From the NCBI GenBank assembly GCA_947624345.1, contig CANQJW010000003.1:1-59258 (forward strand): a stretch of DNA of 59,258 nucleotides, in the 5' to 3' direction. Source of the DNA: an uncultured Clostridia bacterium. Its GTDB lineage: Bacteria; Bacillota; Clostridia; Oscillospirales; Ruminococcaceae. Below the pieces are notes generated by a model. The model was not told the origin of the DNA and did not search any database. It worked only from the letters and a program-made list of their open reading frames with translations. The position numbers were made by a program, and so were the translations under genes. Positions 1 through 7,979 of this stretch are shown here, in pieces (within the stretch, counting starts at the first letter, position 1; each line of letters starts with the position of its first letter).

Positions 1-615
1 GAGCCTTTTGAAAAGAATCAGATAGGCTCATCGGCAATGGCTTATAAGAGAAATCCTATGAGATGCGAGAGAATAACTTCTCTTTCAAGATATATAATTT
101 CGGATATGCTCAACCCTGCATTCACAGCAGGAACACAGTGGTTTGAGAGAACTCTTGACGACTCGGCTAACAAGAGAATTTCTGTTGCGGAGGCGTTCTT
201 GGGCGTTGACGCAGTTCTCAACATTATGCTCAATGTAACCGATGGACTTGTTGTTCACGAGAAAATCATTGAAAAGAGAGTTATGGCGGAACTTCCGTTT
301 ATGGCGACAGAAAACATTATGATGGACGCTGTTAAAAAGGGCGGAGACCGTCAGGAGCTTCACGAGAGAATCAGAGAATACTCAATGAAAGCAGGTTCAA
401 GAGTTAAGGACGAGGGACTTGACAACAATCTTTGCGATCTTATTTTAGATGATCCTATGTTTATGATTTCAAAAGATGAAATGGATAGCATTATGAAGCC
501 TGAAAACTTTATTGGAAGAAGTGTTTCTCAGGTTGAGGAATTTTTAGATTGCTGCGTTAAGCCTGTTTTAGAGGCAAATAATTTTGAGCATGAAAGCGTA
601 GAAATAAATGTGTAG
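1..615 (+). CDS. purB: Adenylosuccinate lyase, C-terminal part (5' end outside window)
   Basis: The frame is open from base 1, so the gene begins outside the window and only its last 204 codons are present. Adenylosuccinate lyase splits SAICAR and adenylosuccinate, releasing fumarate, in purine synthesis. The visible part opens with the fumarase/aspartase superfamily signature GSSAMAYKRNPMRCE, the flexible catalytic loop near the C-terminal third of the family. The rest is helical and matches the C-terminal domain of the Firmicute-type enzyme. An in-frame ATG at 37 lies inside the signature and is not a start. A small membrane protein gene follows 37 bases later. Identification is from the signature and the following sequence. 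Confidence 0.93.
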   Translation, partial: EPFEKNQIGSSAMAYKRNPMRCERITSLSRYIISDMLNPAFTAGTQWFERTLDDSANKRISVAEAFLGVDAVLNIMLNVTDGLVVHEKIIEKRVMAELPFMATENIMMDAVKKGGDRQELHERIREYSMKAGSRVKDEGLDNNLCDLILDDPMFMISKDEMDSIMKPENFIGRSVSQVEEFLDCCVKPVLEANNFEHESVEINV

Positions 616-652
616 AGAATAGGGTTTAATAAAGCTGAAGGATAGTGAAAAT

Positions 653-922
653 ATGCAAAAGCAGAAGATAATTTACATAATTGCAGGGGCTGTTTGCTCG
701 GCATTAACTATATTTATGATTGTTTTGGTAGTAACAGGCTGGGGGAGCGTTGTACTTGCTATCGGTCCGTTTGCTTTTGCTATTGCGTTTTTTGCTAGTG
801 CCGCTTCAATAAAAACCCCTGAACAGAAAAGAAAAATAGATGAAAAAAACAAGCAAAAGAAAAGACTTTTAAAGAAAAAACAAGCAGAGGAAGAATATGT
901 TTCTCCATTTTTCAGAGATTAA
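653..922 (+). CDS. Small membrane protein of unknown function
   Basis: An 89-residue protein not recognised as a named family. Two hydrophobic segments (about residues 6-27 and 31-52) are followed by a strongly basic, Lys/Glu-rich tail with runs such as KKRLLKKKQAEEE. This suggests a two-helix membrane hairpin with a charged cytoplasmic tail. The ATG at 653 follows a GAAGGA-type ribosome site. It lies 37 bases after purB and 29 bases before the sulfhydrylase gene on the same strand, so it is probably co-transcribed, but nothing links it functionally to either neighbour. Confidence 0.7.
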   Translation: MQKQKIIYIIAGAVCSALTIFMIVLVVTGWGSVVLAIGPFAFAIAFFASAASIKTPEQKRKIDEKNKQKKRLLKKKQAEEEYVSPFFRD

Positions 923-951
923 GTTAATAAACAGAAAGGATATGATACACT

Positions 952-2220
952 ATGAAAATTGAATCACAATGCTTACACGAGGGGTATGACCCTAAAAACG
1001 GAGAGCCGAGAGTTATGCCTATTTATCAAAGCACTACATATGTTTACGATTCAACAAAGGCAGTTGGAGACGTTTTTGACGACCCGACGCTGAGTATGAT
1101 TTATTCGAGGTTTGAAAACCCAACTACAGATGCGGTTGAAAAGAAGATAGCCGCACTTGAGGGGGGCGTTGCCGCAATGTGTACGTCCAGCGGACAGGCG
1201 GCTTCATTGATTTCGATTTTAAACTTATGCTCGGCAGGAGACAGCTTTATTGCAGCTTCAACAATTTACGGAGGAACAATAAACCTCTTTGCCGTTACCC
1301 TTAAAAGACTGGGGATAGAGTGCATTTTTGTAAGCCCCGACGCGTCTGATGACGAGCTTCGCAAAGCGTTTAAGCCGAACACCAAATGCGTTTTCGGTGA
1401 GACTATCGCAAACCCTGCGCTTACTGTTCTTGACATTGAAAAATTTGCAAAGATCGCTCACGAAAAGGGCGTTCCGCTGATTATAGATAACACCTTTGCA
1501 ACACCGATATTGTGCCGTCCTATAGAGTGGGGAGCAGACATTATTATACATTCAACGAGCAAATATATGGACGGTCACGCAGTACAGGTAGGCGGAGTTA
1601 TTGTAGACAGCGGAAAGTTTGACTTCACAAACGGAAACTTCCCTGATTTTACTGAGCCAGACGAGAGCTATCACGGCGTTGTTTACACGAAGGATTATGC
1701 TTTTGCTCCGTTTATAGTAAAAGCGAGAATGCAGCTTATGAGAGACTTTGGCTGTTACCCTGCCGCTAATTCATCTTTCCTTTTAAATCTCGGTCTTGAA
1801 ACGCTTGCATTAAGAATGAAACAGTATAGCGAAAATGCTTTAAAGGTTGCCAAGTTCTTTAAAGAGCAGGATAAGATCGAGGAGGTAATCTATCCGGGAC
1901 TTGAGGGAGATAAGTATTACGAGCTTGCTAAAAAGTATACTCCTATGGGCGCAAGCGGAGTTATTTCTATCGTTGTAAAGGGCGGAAGAGATAACGCTGT
2001 CAAGTTTATGGACGCTCTTGAGCTTGCGTCTAATGAAGTTCACGTTGCGGATATAAGAACCTGTGTTTTGCATCCTGCGTCGGCTACTCACAGACAACTT
2101 ACCGATGAACAGCTTACCGCAGCTGGAATAAACGGCGGAATGATAAGATTTTCCTGCGGTCTCGAGAATGTTGACGATATTATCGAGGACATTAAAAAGG
2201 GACTTAAAGCAATAGATTGA
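952..2220 (+). CDS. metY: O-acetylhomoserine aminocarboxypropyltransferase (sulfhydrylase)
   Basis: A 422-residue PLP enzyme of the Cys/Met metabolism family, expected to make homocysteine from O-acetylhomoserine and sulfide in methionine synthesis. Visible landmarks are YSRFENPT (about 51-58), the aspartate that contacts the PLP ring nitrogen in IIDNTFATP (Asp179), and the PLP lysine in HSTSKYMDGHA (Lys204). The length of about 420 residues and a long insertion after the PLP lysine fit the MetY type better than the shorter MetB/MetC or methionine gamma-lyase types, although a lyase cannot be excluded from sequence alone. The ATG has an AAAGGA site 11 bases upstream. A terminator follows directly. 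Confidence 0.88.
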   Translation: MKIESQCLHEGYDPKNGEPRVMPIYQSTTYVYDSTKAVGDVFDDPTLSMIYSRFENPTTDAVEKKIAALEGGVAAMCTSSGQAASLISILNLCSAGDSFIAASTIYGGTINLFAVTLKRLGIECIFVSPDASDDELRKAFKPNTKCVFGETIANPALTVLDIEKFAKIAHEKGVPLIIDNTFATPILCRPIEWGADIIIHSTSKYMDGHAVQVGGVIVDSGKFDFTNGNFPDFTEPDESYHGVVYTKDYAFAPFIVKARMQLMRDFGCYPAANSSFLLNLGLETLALRMKQYSENALKVAKFFKEQDKIEEVIYPGLEGDKYYELAKKYTPMGASGVISIVVKGGRDNAVKFMDALELASNEVHVADIRTCVLHPASATHRQLTDEQLTAAGINGGMIRFSCGLENVDDIIEDIKKGLKAID

Positions 2221-2233
2221 TATTTTAAATAAC

Positions 2234-2264
2234 AAAAAGGCTCAGGTTTTCCTGGGCCTTTTTA
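2234..2264. terminator. Bidirectional terminator between metY and sigF
   Basis: A nine-base stem AGGCTCAGG/CCTGGGCCT with one G-T pair and a TTTT loop has A-rich sequence on the left and T-rich sequence on the right. It can therefore end transcription of metY on the plus strand and of the spoIIA operon on the minus strand. Confidence 0.9.
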
Positions 2265-2282
2265 TTCTGTAAGAGCAGCATT

Positions 2283-2960
2283 TTAAATCATTTTCTCTCT
2301 CATAGATAAGAGAAGCTTTTTTTCTCTTCTTGAAACCTGAACCTGTGTCATATCGAGGATTTTTGCCGTTTCTGTCTGGGTTTTGTTCTGATAATATCTG
2401 AGATACAAAAGCTTAGCGTCTTTTTTGTCAAGTGAGGATAAAATCTGCTTTAAAGTAAGGCTGTTTGTGATTTCTTCATCCGGTGCTGAAACGGGAACGT
2501 CTATCTCACAAGCGGAATCGTCTTCATAACCTCCCGATAGACTAAGCGGCGGAAGCGAAACATTAAGTGCTTCGACAACATCTTCCTCGGGAATGTCGGC
2601 AAGACGGGCAAGCTCTTCTATCGTTGGCTCTCTGCCCTTTGAAAGACTAAAGCGTTCTCTTATCTGGGTTAATTTGAGCGATAATTCTTTAAGACCTCTT
2701 GACACCTTTATCGTTCCGCCGTCACGAAAGAGCCTTTTAATCTCCCCTAAAATAACAGGCACTGCATAGGTGGAAAATTTAACTCCTCTTGTTTCGTCAA
2801 AGCCCTTTGCCGCTTTTAGTAATCCAATACAGCCTGCACCGTAAAGATCGTCGTAATCTATACCTTTTGAACGAAATTTGTTTGCACACAGATGAACAAG
2901 CCCCAAATTGTCCTCTATAAATTTTTTGTTACTCTCAAGTCCAATCATCTTTATATCCAT
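2283..2960 (-). CDS. sigF: RNA polymerase sigma factor SigF (sporulation, forespore)
   Basis: A 225-residue sigma-70 family protein. Region 2 is visible in NLGLVHLCANKF, DDLYGAGCIGLLKAA and GVKFSTYAVPVILGEIKR, and region 4 ends with a helix-turn-helix around TQTETAKILDMTQVQVSRREKK. It is the last gene of a three-gene minus-strand cluster behind an antisigma factor and an anti-antisigma factor, which is the spoIIA order and identifies it as sigma F. It should direct early forespore transcription once released from SpoIIAB. The ATG at 2960 is used here; a second in-frame ATG four codons in is also possible. Sigma G is similar in sequence, but the operon context favours sigma F. Confidence 0.93.
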   Translation of the reverse strand: MDIKMIGLESNKKFIEDNLGLVHLCANKFRSKGIDYDDLYGAGCIGLLKAAKGFDETRGVKFSTYAVPVILGEIKRLFRDGGTIKVSRGLKELSLKLTQIRERFSLSKGREPTIEELARLADIPEEDVVEALNVSLPPLSLSGGYEDDSACEIDVPVSAPDEEITNSLTLKQILSSLDKKDAKLLYLRYYQNKTQTETAKILDMTQVQVSRREKKLLLSMREKMI

Positions 2961-3009
2961 ATTCCGGTAGATTTTTTTACTTATTCGTATGTATGCTTTT
3001 ATATGTTTG

Positions 3010-3447
3010 TCAATCCAGTTTTGTCTTTAGCTTTTTTGTCAGAATAACAGATGTTCCTTTTCCCTCTTTGCTAGTAACCTTCAGCTTGTCCATAAAGCTC
3101 TCCATAACTGCAAATCCAAGCCCTGCACGTTCCTCTTCCGGGGAGGTCGTAAAAAGCGGTTCCATTGCTTTTTTTATGTCAGGAATTCCACAGCCGTGAT
3201 CCTTTATCTTTATGTAAATCACGCTGTCTTCATATATCCTTGCGACAAGCTCTATCTTTCCTATCTTGTTTTTATATGCGTGAACGATTGAGTTTGTTAC
3301 CGCCTCAGAAACCGCAGTCTTTATGTCCGACAGTTCATCAACCTGCGGATCAAGCTGCGATGCAAAGCCCGACACCGCAAGCCGTGAAAACCGCTCGTTT
3401 TCTGACAGGCTGGGAAAGCTAAGCTTTATTTCATTTAGAATTTTCAT
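3010..3447 (-). CDS. spoIIAB: Anti-sigma F factor / serine kinase SpoIIAB
   Basis: A GHKL-fold ATPase that binds and inhibits sigma F and phosphorylates SpoIIAA. The ATP-binding motifs are clear: the N box in DIKTAVSEAVTNSIVHAYKN, then DHGCGIPD, then the glycine-rich GLGFAVMESFMDKL and GKGTSV segments. The start at MKILNEIKLSF matches where family members begin and gives 145 residues. However, an AGGAGG lies ideally (9 bases) before an in-frame TTG at 3462, so translation may begin five codons earlier. Either start overlaps the end of spoIIAA, which suggests translational coupling. sigF follows after 49 bases. Confidence 0.93.
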   Translation of the reverse strand: MKILNEIKLSFPSLSENERFSRLAVSGFASQLDPQVDELSDIKTAVSEAVTNSIVHAYKNKIGKIELVARIYEDSVIYIKIKDHGCGIPDIKKAMEPLFTTSPEEERAGLGFAVMESFMDKLKVTSKEGKGTSVILTKKLKTKLD

Positions 3448-3922
3448 TTTCTTTCTCGACAATGTCCTCACCCTCCTCATTTAGAACTTTCTCACACTCA
3501 TTTTTATCATTATTTCTGTAAACCTCAATATTTGCTAAATCTGCCTTGCTATCGCTGCTTTGAGCAGATTCCTTTGCCTTTTGCATTTCTGAAAGCGGAA
3601 CATCTATGCTGACTATTTTCGCCAGTTTATTTATGCCTGCAACAAGCATTACCTTTTTTATTAGCGGCGGAGGGTTTTGTATAAACACCTTTCCGCCCCT
3701 TTCACTTTGCAGCTTATATCTTCCCATAACAAGCCCGATCCCCGAGCTATCCATAAAGTCTACATTTGAAAAATCAAGATAAAGTTCATTTGGCTTTAGC
3801 TTTTGAACATTTATGTCAATCTCCTGTCTTATATTTTTTGCACTGTGGTGATCAATCTCTCCGCTTATAAATGCCGTGAGCTTTGATTTTTCTTCGACTT
3901 CATCGTATATTTTAAGTCCCAA
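3431..3922 (-). CDS. spoIIAA: Anti-sigma F factor antagonist SpoIIAA, with C-terminal extension
   Basis: A STAS-domain protein. The phosphorylated serine sits in the diagnostic motif FMDSSGIGLVMGRY, preceded by SGEIDHHSAKNIR. When dephosphorylated it frees sigma F from SpoIIAB. Family members are about 115-120 residues; this one is 163, with about 45 extra acidic and polar residues after the STAS domain (from about residue 115). The only plausible start is a TTG with AAAGGA about 13 bases upstream. The extension is encoded where spoIIAB begins, so part of it may simply be the reading-frame overlap with the downstream gene's start region. Confidence 0.92.
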   Translation of the reverse strand: MGLKIYDEVEEKSKLTAFISGEIDHHSAKNIRQEIDINVQKLKPNELYLDFSNVDFMDSSGIGLVMGRYKLQSERGGKVFIQNPPPLIKKVMLVAGINKLAKIVSIDVPLSEMQKAKESAQSSDSKADLANIEVYRNNDKNECEKVLNEEGEDIVEKENENSK

Positions 3923-3947
3923 GATTTTTCATCGTCCTTTCTATCAC

Positions 3948-3962
3948 AAGGCTTTAAGCCTT
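3948..3962. repeat. Palindrome upstream of spoIIAA
   Basis: AAGGCTTTAAGCCTT is a perfect 15-base inverted repeat about 25 bases before the spoIIAA start. It lies in the region that should carry the sigma H or other spoIIA promoter. It could be an operator or a hairpin in the leader; no convincing sigma H promoter was found by eye. Confidence 0.4.
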
Positions 3963-4056
3963 CTTGATTTATTTTCAATAAAATAATAACAGCCTCTGAC
4001 TGAGAAATTTGTCAAAAGCTGTTTTTATAAATATTATATTTTACTAATATTCTGCT

Positions 4057-4096
4057 GTAAAAAATAACCCCAAATTTTAATCTAATTCGAGGTTAT
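4057..4096 (-). terminator. Terminator after the 4.1-4.4 kb membrane protein gene
   Basis: ATAACC/GGTTAT stem arms with a loop of about 21 bases, followed on the minus strand by a T-rich run, lie just after the stop codon of the upstream membrane protein gene. The loop is long, so confidence is moderate. Confidence 0.5.
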
Positions 4097-4104
4097 AAAT
4101 ATGA

Positions 4105-4413
4105 TCATTTAATTTTTTTAAACCTTTTAAATATCATATAACATGTAGTTTCAATAATAATTATTACCACCAAAGCAATTGGGAATATAATCATTCTGGT
4201 AAAAAAATATATCATAATCGTTAATGCTACTAATAAGCTGTTAGATATAGTGAGAAAAGGATGATTTTTATTTAATGCCGATAAGCCTGCAATAAATAGT
4301 AATATGGCAACAGAAAACCATACTTCACCTGCATATTCAAAGTGAACAGCTACACAGCCGATTAACGTTACTAAAATACTAAGCATTATAAGTGTAATAG
4401 ATGTTTTTTTCAT
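4105..4413 (-). CDS. Small multi-spanning membrane protein, unknown
   Basis: A 102-residue, almost wholly hydrophobic protein, not recognised. Four likely membrane segments run from near the N-terminus (ITLIMLSILVTLIG, then VWFSVAILLFIAGLSA, LLVALTIMIYFF, FPIALVVIIII) to a short basic tail RFKKIK. The start at 4413 was chosen because AAAGGCGGA precedes it by seven bases; an upstream in-frame ATG at 4440 lacks a site. It is flanked by its own terminator and by the end of the GH25 gene, so it is probably transcribed alone. No function can be inferred. Confidence 0.6.
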   Translation of the reverse strand: MKKTSITLIMLSILVTLIGCVAVHFEYAGEVWFSVAILLFIAGLSALNKNHPFLTISNSLLVALTIMIYFFTRMIIFPIALVVIIIIETTCYMIFKRFKKIK

Positions 4414-4488
4414 AAATTGTCCGCCTTTCTCTTGCAACATCTAAGTTTATATGAAAAAGAGATCTTATAAATTTGATTATAATTAGAT

Positions 4489-4515
4489 AAACAAAAATCC
4501 TAACCTGATGGGGAT
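4489..4515 (-). terminator. Terminator of the GH25 gene
   Basis: On the minus strand AATCC and GGATT arms are followed by TTTTGTTT, just after the lysozyme gene. The stem is short. Confidence 0.5.
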
Positions 4516-4530
4516 TAAATTAAGTATTGC

Positions 4531-6639
4531 TTACAATTTTTTTACTGACGAGTAATGTCCATAGCGTCTAGTACCCTTTATATTTTTATATGCGCGAATT
4601 CTGTATTTAGCAGAGTTTTTCTTAGCAAGTGTGAATTTATATTTATTTACCTTTAAATTTTTAACAACATGCCACCTTTTAGTTGACTTGTTGTATTTCT
4701 GAACCTCATAACCGCCTGCGCCCTTACATTTCTTCCAGGTTAAGGTGCCTGTTTTACCGCTGAATGAATATTTCACTTTTGTGACTTTAGCAGGAACGGT
4801 TCTAATAGCGTATTTGGAGCTTTTTGCACCTGCCCAATTGATCCCATTTGCTGTTTTATACGCCTGAACCTTGAATTTATACTTAGTACCCTTTTCAAGA
4901 CCTTTGACAGTTACGCTGTTTTGGTTTTGACCAGATGCGGTTGCACATACAACGTACTGCTTTTTGTTTTTGTTATAATAAAGCACCTGATAGCCTGAGG
5001 CTCTGTCACATACTTTCCAGGTAAGAGTTACGGTTTTTGGGGTTACATTTGAATATTTAAGTCCACTTGCTTGTTTTGGTGTGGTAGCAGTGTTAAGGGT
5101 GTTAGATGGTATGAGGGTTGAAATAGTGCCGTCCTCACCTACATCATAACCCTGAACGCTGAATTTATAAACTGTAGAATAGTCCAGCCCTGTTATCTTT
5201 GCAGTAACATTACTGTTGCCGGAAATCGCTTTTATTTGTGACCATGCCTTCTTATTTTCATTATACATATTCACATAGTAACCGTCAGCGTCGGGAAGCT
5301 TATTCCACTTGAGTGAAACAGATGTGGTATTTCCCGCAGTCTGAGTGAGTGCTGTTACCTTTGTTACTGATGCTGAAAAGGTTACGACATTGGAATAAGC
5401 GCCGTATATTTTTTTACTGCCGATAAGCTTGAATGCCCTTACCTTATACTGGCGTTCTTTAAGCGAATTAGGTTCAGTAATAACCATTTTATTAGACTTC
5501 GTTGTCCCGAGGGCTACCCAAGTACCTGTGCTTTCATCATATGTCTTCACTTGATACTTATAAGCCCCTGCCGCACGAGTCCATGAAAGTGTAAATTCCG
5601 CAGAGTCTGGTTTTTCCTCAGTTGCTGTAAGATCAGTAACCTTGTGTGGTTTGGACATATAATATTTGTTTAAGTCTACGCTTCCTCGTATGCCGTTAAT
5701 TGAACCCCTTGAAGAATACTGCCACATAGAAAACTCGCCGGTGTAGTCTGTGCTTGTTGTATAGTGAGCAAGCCAGATTGAAAATTTTTCAGCAAGAGTT
5801 TTGCCGTTTATCTGAGTTTCAAGCCACGACTTATTTGCATATATTCCGCCTGTATATCCTGCACTCTGAACTCTGTTTGCAAAAGCCTTGCATATCTTTG
5901 TCTTTTGCGATTTTGAAAGTCCGCTTTTATCAAGTCTGCCATTCGGATCGGCGTTTTCAATATCTATGTAGATAGGAAGTGTAATGTCATATCCTTTTAC
6001 TGCGTTTTTACAAAAGTCCGCTTCTTGTTTTGCCTCTGTCTCTGTAATTGCCTGTGTGTAAAAATAAACTCCAACTTGCAGTCCGGCTGCCAAAGCGCCT
6101 TTGATATTTTGCTTAAAGTATGAGTCGGCAACTATTTCTCCTGTTCCCCAGCCTCGATATCCGCATCTGATTATTGCATAGGATATTCCGGCGGCCTTGA
6201 CCTTTTTCCAGTCAATGGGGGTTGAATATGCTTGATACATCGAAACATCAATACCGTTAACAACACCAAGTCCTTTTAAAGCAGAGGGGACTGTCGGCTG
6301 TGTAACGCCAAACTGTGTTGATTTTGTATTAGCAATTGTCAAAGGTTGTTCCATATACTTTTTATACAGAGGATCGTTTTCCTTTGCGTATTCCTCAGAA
6401 ACCTCAGCACTTTCTAAGATTTCCAGATCAATGGTATAGTCTATATTTTCGTCCGAGGTATCTATGTCGTCATCAGTGATTTCATCTGAATCGTCTATAT
6501 CGGAATTATGTAACATTATAGTGTGGTCTATCGTATCTGAGACCTCTTTCATCTCAAACGAGCAGCCGACAACTGCCGACTGAAGCAAAACGGAACAAGC
6601 TAAGAAACTCAAAAGTCCGCTTTTGAATATTTTACTCAT
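4531..6639 (-). CDS. GH25 lysozyme-like lipoprotein with Fn3-type repeats
   Basis: A 702-residue exported protein. The N-terminal hydrophobic stretch ends in VVGC (Cys26), a plausible lipobox. An acidic linker (about 30-95) leads to a GH25 domain (about 125-330) that begins GIDVSMYQ (Asp131) and carries the catalytic pair in YIDIEN (Asp226, Glu228). It should cleave the N-acetylmuramic acid beta-1,4 bond of peptidoglycan. Four fibronectin-III-like repeats (about 331-702) follow, each with a Trp/Lys strand and a YKF/YRI-x-AYK-like strand; the last is very basic. The start has GGAGG nine bases upstream. It is likely a cell-surface wall-remodelling enzyme. The repeats may bind wall polymers, which is inference. 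Confidence 0.88.
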   Translation of the reverse strand: MSKIFKSGLLSFLACSVLLQSAVVGCSFEMKEVSDTIDHTIMLHNSDIDDSDEITDDDIDTSDENIDYTIDLEILESAEVSEEYAKENDPLYKKYMEQPLTIANTKSTQFGVTQPTVPSALKGLGVVNGIDVSMYQAYSTPIDWKKVKAAGISYAIIRCGYRGWGTGEIVADSYFKQNIKGALAAGLQVGVYFYTQAITETEAKQEADFCKNAVKGYDITLPIYIDIENADPNGRLDKSGLSKSQKTKICKAFANRVQSAGYTGGIYANKSWLETQINGKTLAEKFSIWLAHYTTSTDYTGEFSMWQYSSRGSINGIRGSVDLNKYYMSKPHKVTDLTATEEKPDSAEFTLSWTRAAGAYKYQVKTYDESTGTWVALGTTKSNKMVITEPNSLKERQYKVRAFKLIGSKKIYGAYSNVVTFSASVTKVTALTQTAGNTTSVSLKWNKLPDADGYYVNMYNENKKAWSQIKAISGNSNVTAKITGLDYSTVYKFSVQGYDVGEDGTISTLIPSNTLNTATTPKQASGLKYSNVTPKTVTLTWKVCDRASGYQVLYYNKNKKQYVVCATASGQNQNSVTVKGLEKGTKYKFKVQAYKTANGINWAGAKSSKYAIRTVPAKVTKVKYSFSGKTGTLTWKKCKGAGGYEVQKYNKSTKRWHVVKNLKVNKYKFTLAKKNSAKYRIRAYKNIKGTRRYGHYSSVKKL

Positions 6640-6684
6640 TTTGTTTACCTCCAGAATTTTTCCTTTGTTCTTTAAAATGCGTTT

Positions 6685-7944
6685 CTATCTATCTGCATTT
6701 GCAAGCATAAGCTTTATCCTGTTCTCCTGATTAACCTTTGTTGCACCCGGATCATAGTCGATAGCTACAATATTAGCGTCGGGGTAAGCGTTCTTTATCA
6801 CCCTTGACATTCCCTTTGCAACAATGTGATTGGGCAAGCATCCAAACGGCTGAGTACAGATAATATTCCTTGTTCCCGACTCGGCCAGTGCTGCCATTTC
6901 AGCTGTTATAAGCCAACCTTCGCCCATTTTAACGCCCTGATTTATGTATTTGTCAGCATAGTGACGAAGATGTTCAAAATCGTGAGGAGGCTCAAACTCG
7001 CCGTGCTCTTTAATAGCTTTTATCTGCTGTTTTTGGAATTTATACAAAATATCATATCCGATTCCATAAAGCATTGTGGTCTTTGTTTTTAAGTCATAAA
7101 GCTCAGCATCAGTGATAGCGTTAGATGCACAGTAGAGCACAAAATCAAGCAAACCGGGAACATTCGGCTCGCAACCCTCTTTGAGCAAAAAGTCGCATAG
7201 ATGATTGTTTGCAAGCGGTGAATATTTAACATAAATTTCACCAACAATGCCTACCTTTGGCTTTTTTGTCTTTGTCCTTTTTATTTCTGAAAAATCATCT
7301 AATATTTTTTTGTAAAGCTTCTTTGTGTTGAAATATCTGTTCTTTTGGAACAAAACAGAGAGCTTTCTCTGCCAATTTCTTAGAACCCTGTCGGTGCTTC
7401 CTTTGTGAATTTCGTAAGGCTTGCACTGATAATAGAGCGACATAAGCATATCGCCGTACATTACCCCATAAATAAGCTTCAGAGCTATCATAGGCGTGAT
7501 TTTAAAAGCAGAATTTTTTTCAAGTCCTGAGAAGTTTAAGGATATAACGGGTACTTGAGGAAACTCTGCCGAAAGCGATTTGCGAAGCAGGTGGAGATAG
7601 TTTGACGCTCTGCATCCGCCGCCGGTTTGAGATATCAAAAGTGCAGTTTTATTAACATCATACTTTCCGCTTTTTAATGCGTCCATAAACTGCCCGATAA
7701 CAAGCAGTGCCGGATAGCAGGTATCATTATGAACGTTTTTAAGCCCCTCGTCTATGACAGATCTGGTCGAGGTCTCTAAAAGCTCCATATTGTATCCGTA
7801 CTCACGGAAGATTTCAATTATAAGCTTAAAGTGGATAGGAAGCATATCAGGAACAAGAATTGTATAATCCTTCTTCATATCCTCTGTGAATACATTTTGG
7901 TTGACTCTGTTTGAAGCCATATTCTCAAGCTCCCTAAGGAGCAT
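6685..7944 (-). CDS. 2-hydroxyacyl-CoA dehydratase-related protein (activase partner)
   Basis: A 419-residue protein of the group often annotated as 2-hydroxyglutaryl-CoA dehydratase-related or COG3581. Typical segments are NDTCYPALLVIGQFMDAL, ISQTGGGCRASNYLHLLRK and TQPFGCLPNHIVAKGM, with conserved cysteines that may hold an iron-sulfur cluster. It lies 35 bases after the large double-activase gene and surely shares its transcript. In many clostridia the two are one fused protein of about 1,400 residues; here they are separate. The true substrate of this widespread pair is not known. The ATG used has AGGAGG at good spacing; a second ATG eight codons in is possible. Confidence 0.75.
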   Translation of the reverse strand: MLLRELENMASNRVNQNVFTEDMKKDYTILVPDMLPIHFKLIIEIFREYGYNMELLETSTRSVIDEGLKNVHNDTCYPALLVIGQFMDALKSGKYDVNKTALLISQTGGGCRASNYLHLLRKSLSAEFPQVPVISLNFSGLEKNSAFKITPMIALKLIYGVMYGDMLMSLYYQCKPYEIHKGSTDRVLRNWQRKLSVLFQKNRYFNTKKLYKKILDDFSEIKRTKTKKPKVGIVGEIYVKYSPLANNHLCDFLLKEGCEPNVPGLLDFVLYCASNAITDAELYDLKTKTTMLYGIGYDILYKFQKQQIKAIKEHGEFEPPHDFEHLRHYADKYINQGVKMGEGWLITAEMAALAESGTRNIICTQPFGCLPNHIVAKGMSRVIKNAYPDANIVAIDYDPGATKVNQENRIKLMLANADR

Positions 7945-7979
7945 TCCTCCCTCCTGTGATAGAAGTGCGTAATTGAATG

